In this document: positions 61,589 to 64,000 of the stretch, piece after piece
Layout of the letters: every line of letters begins with the position of its first letter
Position numbering within the stretch: the stretch's first letter is position 1
Assembly: GCA_963725395.1 (NCBI GenBank)
Contig: CAVRYH010000005.1
Location: forward strand, 1 to 64,000
Source of the DNA: Bog-756 sp963725395
GTDB lineage: Bacteria > Actinomycetota > Acidimicrobiia > Acidimicrobiales > RAAP-2
Length of the DNA: 64,000 nucleotides
Direction of reading: 5' to 3'
Notes under the pieces: generated by a model
What the model was told of the DNA's origin: nothing
Database searches by the model: none
Seen by the model: the letters and a program-made list of their open reading frames with translations, nothing else
Made by a program: the position numbers and the translations under genes

Positions 61589-63448
61589 GTGACCGGTGAT
61601 GAAGGCAATTCCGGCGAGTTCGGCATCGACCGGGCTTCCATCGGCGCCGAACTAGCCGGCCTAGAAGGCCTGATGCGGCGCCTGGAGAAGGTGCACGAGC
61701 CAGACATCAGTGCAGTGGACCCCGCCCACCGGCGCGATGCCGTCAATCTCGTCCACTATCTGGCTCTTCGGCAGGGTGACGTCCGTCAGGTGCAACGCTG
61801 GTTGGGGGCACGCGGCCTCTCATCGCTCGGAAGGTGCGAGCCTCACGTGCTGGCTACCGTCGAGAGCGTCCGTGCGGCGATCGAAGGGACGTCACCACAG
61901 TTCGGACCGGCGATCGAGAGTTTCGAGGAGGGCCGTGCCGCGCTGGACCGCAACACGGATGCTTTGTTCGGGCCCCGACCTCCGGGTCGGGTGCCTCGGA
62001 TCATGGTGACGCTTCCAACTGCGGCGGCCGGCGACTTCGCCCTGGTACGGCGCCTGTTGGGCATGGGCATGGATGTTGCCCGCATCAATGGTGCCCACGA
62101 CGACCCTGATGCCTGGGAGCGGATGGCGCGCCACGTCCGTCAGGCCTCCGCTGAACTCGCCCGACCTTGCCGGGTATCCATGGACCTCCCCGGGCCGAAA
62201 CTACGGACCGGTGCATTGGTGGTCGGGCCTCAGGTGGTGAAGCTGCGCCCAGGGCGCGACCTCCGGGGTGTGCCGGTCACGCCGGCTCTCGCCCTCCTCG
62301 TGGACGCCGACGCATCCGATTCCGTATCCGACGCACCGGCGGTGCCCGTGGAGAGAACGTGGATAGAACGCCGTCGTCCCGGAGACGTGGTCACCTTGGT
62401 TGACGCCCGGGGCTCGCGACGTGAGCTGCGGATCGTTGCCGCGACTTCGGGAGGCTGGGAGGCGGAGATCTGGGACACCACCTATGTGGAGACCGGTGCT
62501 CCGCTCTCGTGCGATGGTGATGTGACCCACGTCGGTGCACTGACCAGGATCCCCCAATTCCACCTCTTGCGTACCGGGGACACGCTCACATTGACCCGTG
62601 GGCTCGAGCCGGCCGTTCCCTGGCGCCACGGGCAAATCGGTAGTGCTCGAATCGGATGCACGTTCACGGCAGCCTTTGACGAGGCCAAGGTCGGTCAGCG
62701 TGTGAACCTCGACGACGGCAGGCTGACAGGCATCATCAAGGGCGTCAGCCATGATGAGCTCCAGGTGCGGATCACTTCCGCTGCAGCACGAGGTTCGCGG
62801 CTCCGGGCGGAGAAGGGGATAAATCTGCCGGACACCGATCTCGTCACACCTCCGGTGACCGATGCAGACCTTCCACTGTTGGAAGTAGCCGCGGCTCATG
62901 CCGACCTACTGGGGGTGTCATTTCTCCGTCACGAGCACGACGTTGATGAAGTGCACGGCTACCTCAATCGGGTCCGAGCCGAGCATCTGGGGCTCATCCT
63001 CAAGATCGAGACCACCGGTGCATTCGCTCGACTTCCCGAGATCCTGTTGCATGCGATGCGCTCTCCACTCGTAGGGGTGATGATTGCTCGAGGTGACCTG
63101 GCCGTCGAAATCGGGTACGAGCGGCTCGCCGAAGTCCAAGAGGAGATCCTCTGGTTGTGTGAGGCTGCGCATCTCCCAGTCATCTGGGCCACCGAGGTAC
63201 TCGATCAACTTGCCCGTACTGGCCGCCCGTCGCGTGCTGAGGTGACCGACGCCGCCATGGGCCAGCGGGCCGAGTGCGTCATGCTCAACAAAGGACCCCA
63301 CGTCGGCGATGCCATCGTCGTGCTCGACGGCATCCTCCGTCGGATGTCTCGCCATCAGCGGAAGAAGACCTCGTTGCTGCAGCCGCTGCGCAGTTGGACC
63401 GAACCGACGATCGCGACAGGCTCAGAATCCAGTCGCTCACCTGAGTGA
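61589..63448 (+). CDS. Atypical long pyruvate kinase
   Basis: 619 aa against ~470 for the usual enzyme. Residues ~1-125 are an extra helical domain (VNLVHYLALRQGDVRQVQRW, LSSLGRCEPHVLATVESVRA). The barrel follows: PRIMVTLPTAAAGDFALVRR, GMDVARINGAHDDPDAWERM, SMDLPGPKLRTG, a B-domain insert, HADLLGVSFLRHEHDVDEVH, LILKIETTGAFARLPEIL (catalytic Lys, Glu), GVMIARGDLAVEIGYERLAE and PVIWATEVLDQLARTGRPSR, AEVTDAAMGQRAECVMLNKG. The C-terminal allosteric domain is missing or very short. This group is found in actinobacteria and plants; activity not assured. Confidence 0.85.
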   Translation: MTGDEGNSGEFGIDRASIGAELAGLEGLMRRLEKVHEPDISAVDPAHRRDAVNLVHYLALRQGDVRQVQRWLGARGLSSLGRCEPHVLATVESVRAAIEGTSPQFGPAIESFEEGRAALDRNTDALFGPRPPGRVPRIMVTLPTAAAGDFALVRRLLGMGMDVARINGAHDDPDAWERMARHVRQASAELARPCRVSMDLPGPKLRTGALVVGPQVVKLRPGRDLRGVPVTPALALLVDADASDSVSDAPAVPVERTWIERRRPGDVVTLVDARGSRRELRIVAATSGGWEAEIWDTTYVETGAPLSCDGDVTHVGALTRIPQFHLLRTGDTLTLTRGLEPAVPWRHGQIGSARIGCTFTAAFDEAKVGQRVNLDDGRLTGIIKGVSHDELQVRITSAAARGSRLRAEKGINLPDTDLVTPPVTDADLPLLEVAAAHADLLGVSFLRHEHDVDEVHGYLNRVRAEHLGLILKIETTGAFARLPEILLHAMRSPLVGVMIARGDLAVEIGYERLAEVQEEILWLCEAAHLPVIWATEVLDQLARTGRPSRAEVTDAAMGQRAECVMLNKGPHVGDAIVVLDGILRRMSRHQRKKTSLLQPLRSWTEPTIATGSESSRSPE

Positions 63449-64000
63449 AAGCCATGACAGGTCTCATCGAAACCGGTTGGGTCCTCTGAAGGGACGGCTC
63501 GATGGACGAGCAGGAGCAGCAGCGATTGCTATCATCCGCCATGCCGAGGAGGTCGCCGAGAATGCGGCGGCAGGGCCTCAATGTGAGGCGAGGTGCGGCA
63601 CCGACGCGACCTCAGCCGTGTACCGGCTGAGTAAACAATTCAATTTAAATGGATGATTCCTCTCGAGTGCGATCAGTTTGCGCTTGCCGAAGGAGCTCTA
63701 CTGCCGATGACGGTGGGGTAAGACCACCGGTGGTACTCGAAGATGGCGTTTGCCAACTCTAGGCAGGTGCTCCGTCCACACCTGTTGCAATCTTGAGTTG
63801 CAACTGAGTGGTCGATGGGGCAAGATGCAGATGGTTGGCGGGAATCCAGCAAACAAGCTCGGGGCTTCTGTGGCGGAGCAGGTAGCGCCCGGGCTTGTTT
63901 GCATCTCGCGAGATGCCTGACGAGGTCCAGGCACCAGGTGCGGGTCGACGGAAGCTTCCTCCTCGGACCCGGATGTGCAGCGGTCTCTGCCAGCCGCGCG
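63449..64000. other. Intergenic to the window end, with one hairpin repeat
   Basis: CTCAGCC-GTGTACC-GGCTGAG hairpin at 63611-63631. A GTTGCAA direct/inverted motif near 63784-63803. No gene supported in 552 bases. Confidence 0.55.

Overview
The window reads as high-GC actinobacterial chromosome. An Acidimicrobiia-like lineage is my best guess, based on YVTN propellers with a DGTHVWV signature, the LPYSG-type wall anchor, Clp_N/zinc-finger proteins and mycothiol-type DinB enzymes. No rRNA, tRNA or CRISPR array was recognised. It looks like an accessory, actively decaying region: about a dozen intact enzymes and regulators lie among secreted repeat proteins, insertion sequences, broken genes and several families of short dispersed intergenic repeats.

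Layout. 1-1139: 3' part of a secreted Ig-like repeat protein. 1415-6046: two IS3-type elements and several toxin-antitoxin modules; one IS sits inside a toxin gene, a Doc/antitoxin pair is truncated, and one VapBC pair is intact. 6122-8734: a probable metal-stress locus with a Cys-rich peptide, BlaI/CopY-type palindromic operators, two membrane proteins and a Cys-rich chimeric BlaI regulator. 8898-12483: APH-type kinase, two zinc-finger microproteins, a frameshifted DinB/MDMPI protein and a frameshifted DedA protein. 12687-19260: YVTN propeller, two methyltransferases, truncated genes and an LPYSG-anchored FnIII protein. 19534-27116: transposase relic, RCC1 lipoprotein, and two large secreted proteins built from tandem repeats, divergent from a 1192-aa SARP-type regulator (27549-31127). 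31345-33863: VapBC, arylsulfatase relic, DUF302. 34255-38711: an ArsR/SRPBCC pair and a PadR-HAAS-ABC exporter operon. 38890-45000: phosphotransferase, IS6 relic, a secreted protein with a near-perfect 630-bp internal duplication, a G-rich low-complexity tract and a Lipoprotein_15 repeat protein. 45551-57015: TauE exporter, sulfotransferase, methyltransferases, second YVTN propeller, TetR and alpha/beta hydrolase around a double palindrome, and several frameshifted genes. 57205-63448: an unusual Clp_N-zinc finger-NTF2 protein, a dead IS481 element, a universal stress protein and an atypical long pyruvate kinase.

Themes. (1) The secreted proteins form paralogous families (two YVTN-Ig proteins; three loci with a 200-210-aa domain; a four-repeat 140-aa protein) that grow by internal duplication and end in strong hairpins. 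(2) Regulators sit beside their targets with visible operators. (3) Zinc/thiol chemistry recurs: Cys-rich peptide, Cys-rich regulator, ClpX-type C4 fingers without a ClpX ATPase. (4) Intergenic space carries at least four dispersed repeat families, one a hairpin with about a dozen copies. (5) Many genes show single one- or two-base frameshifts, which could be real decay or assembly indels; this matters for reading the pseudogene calls.
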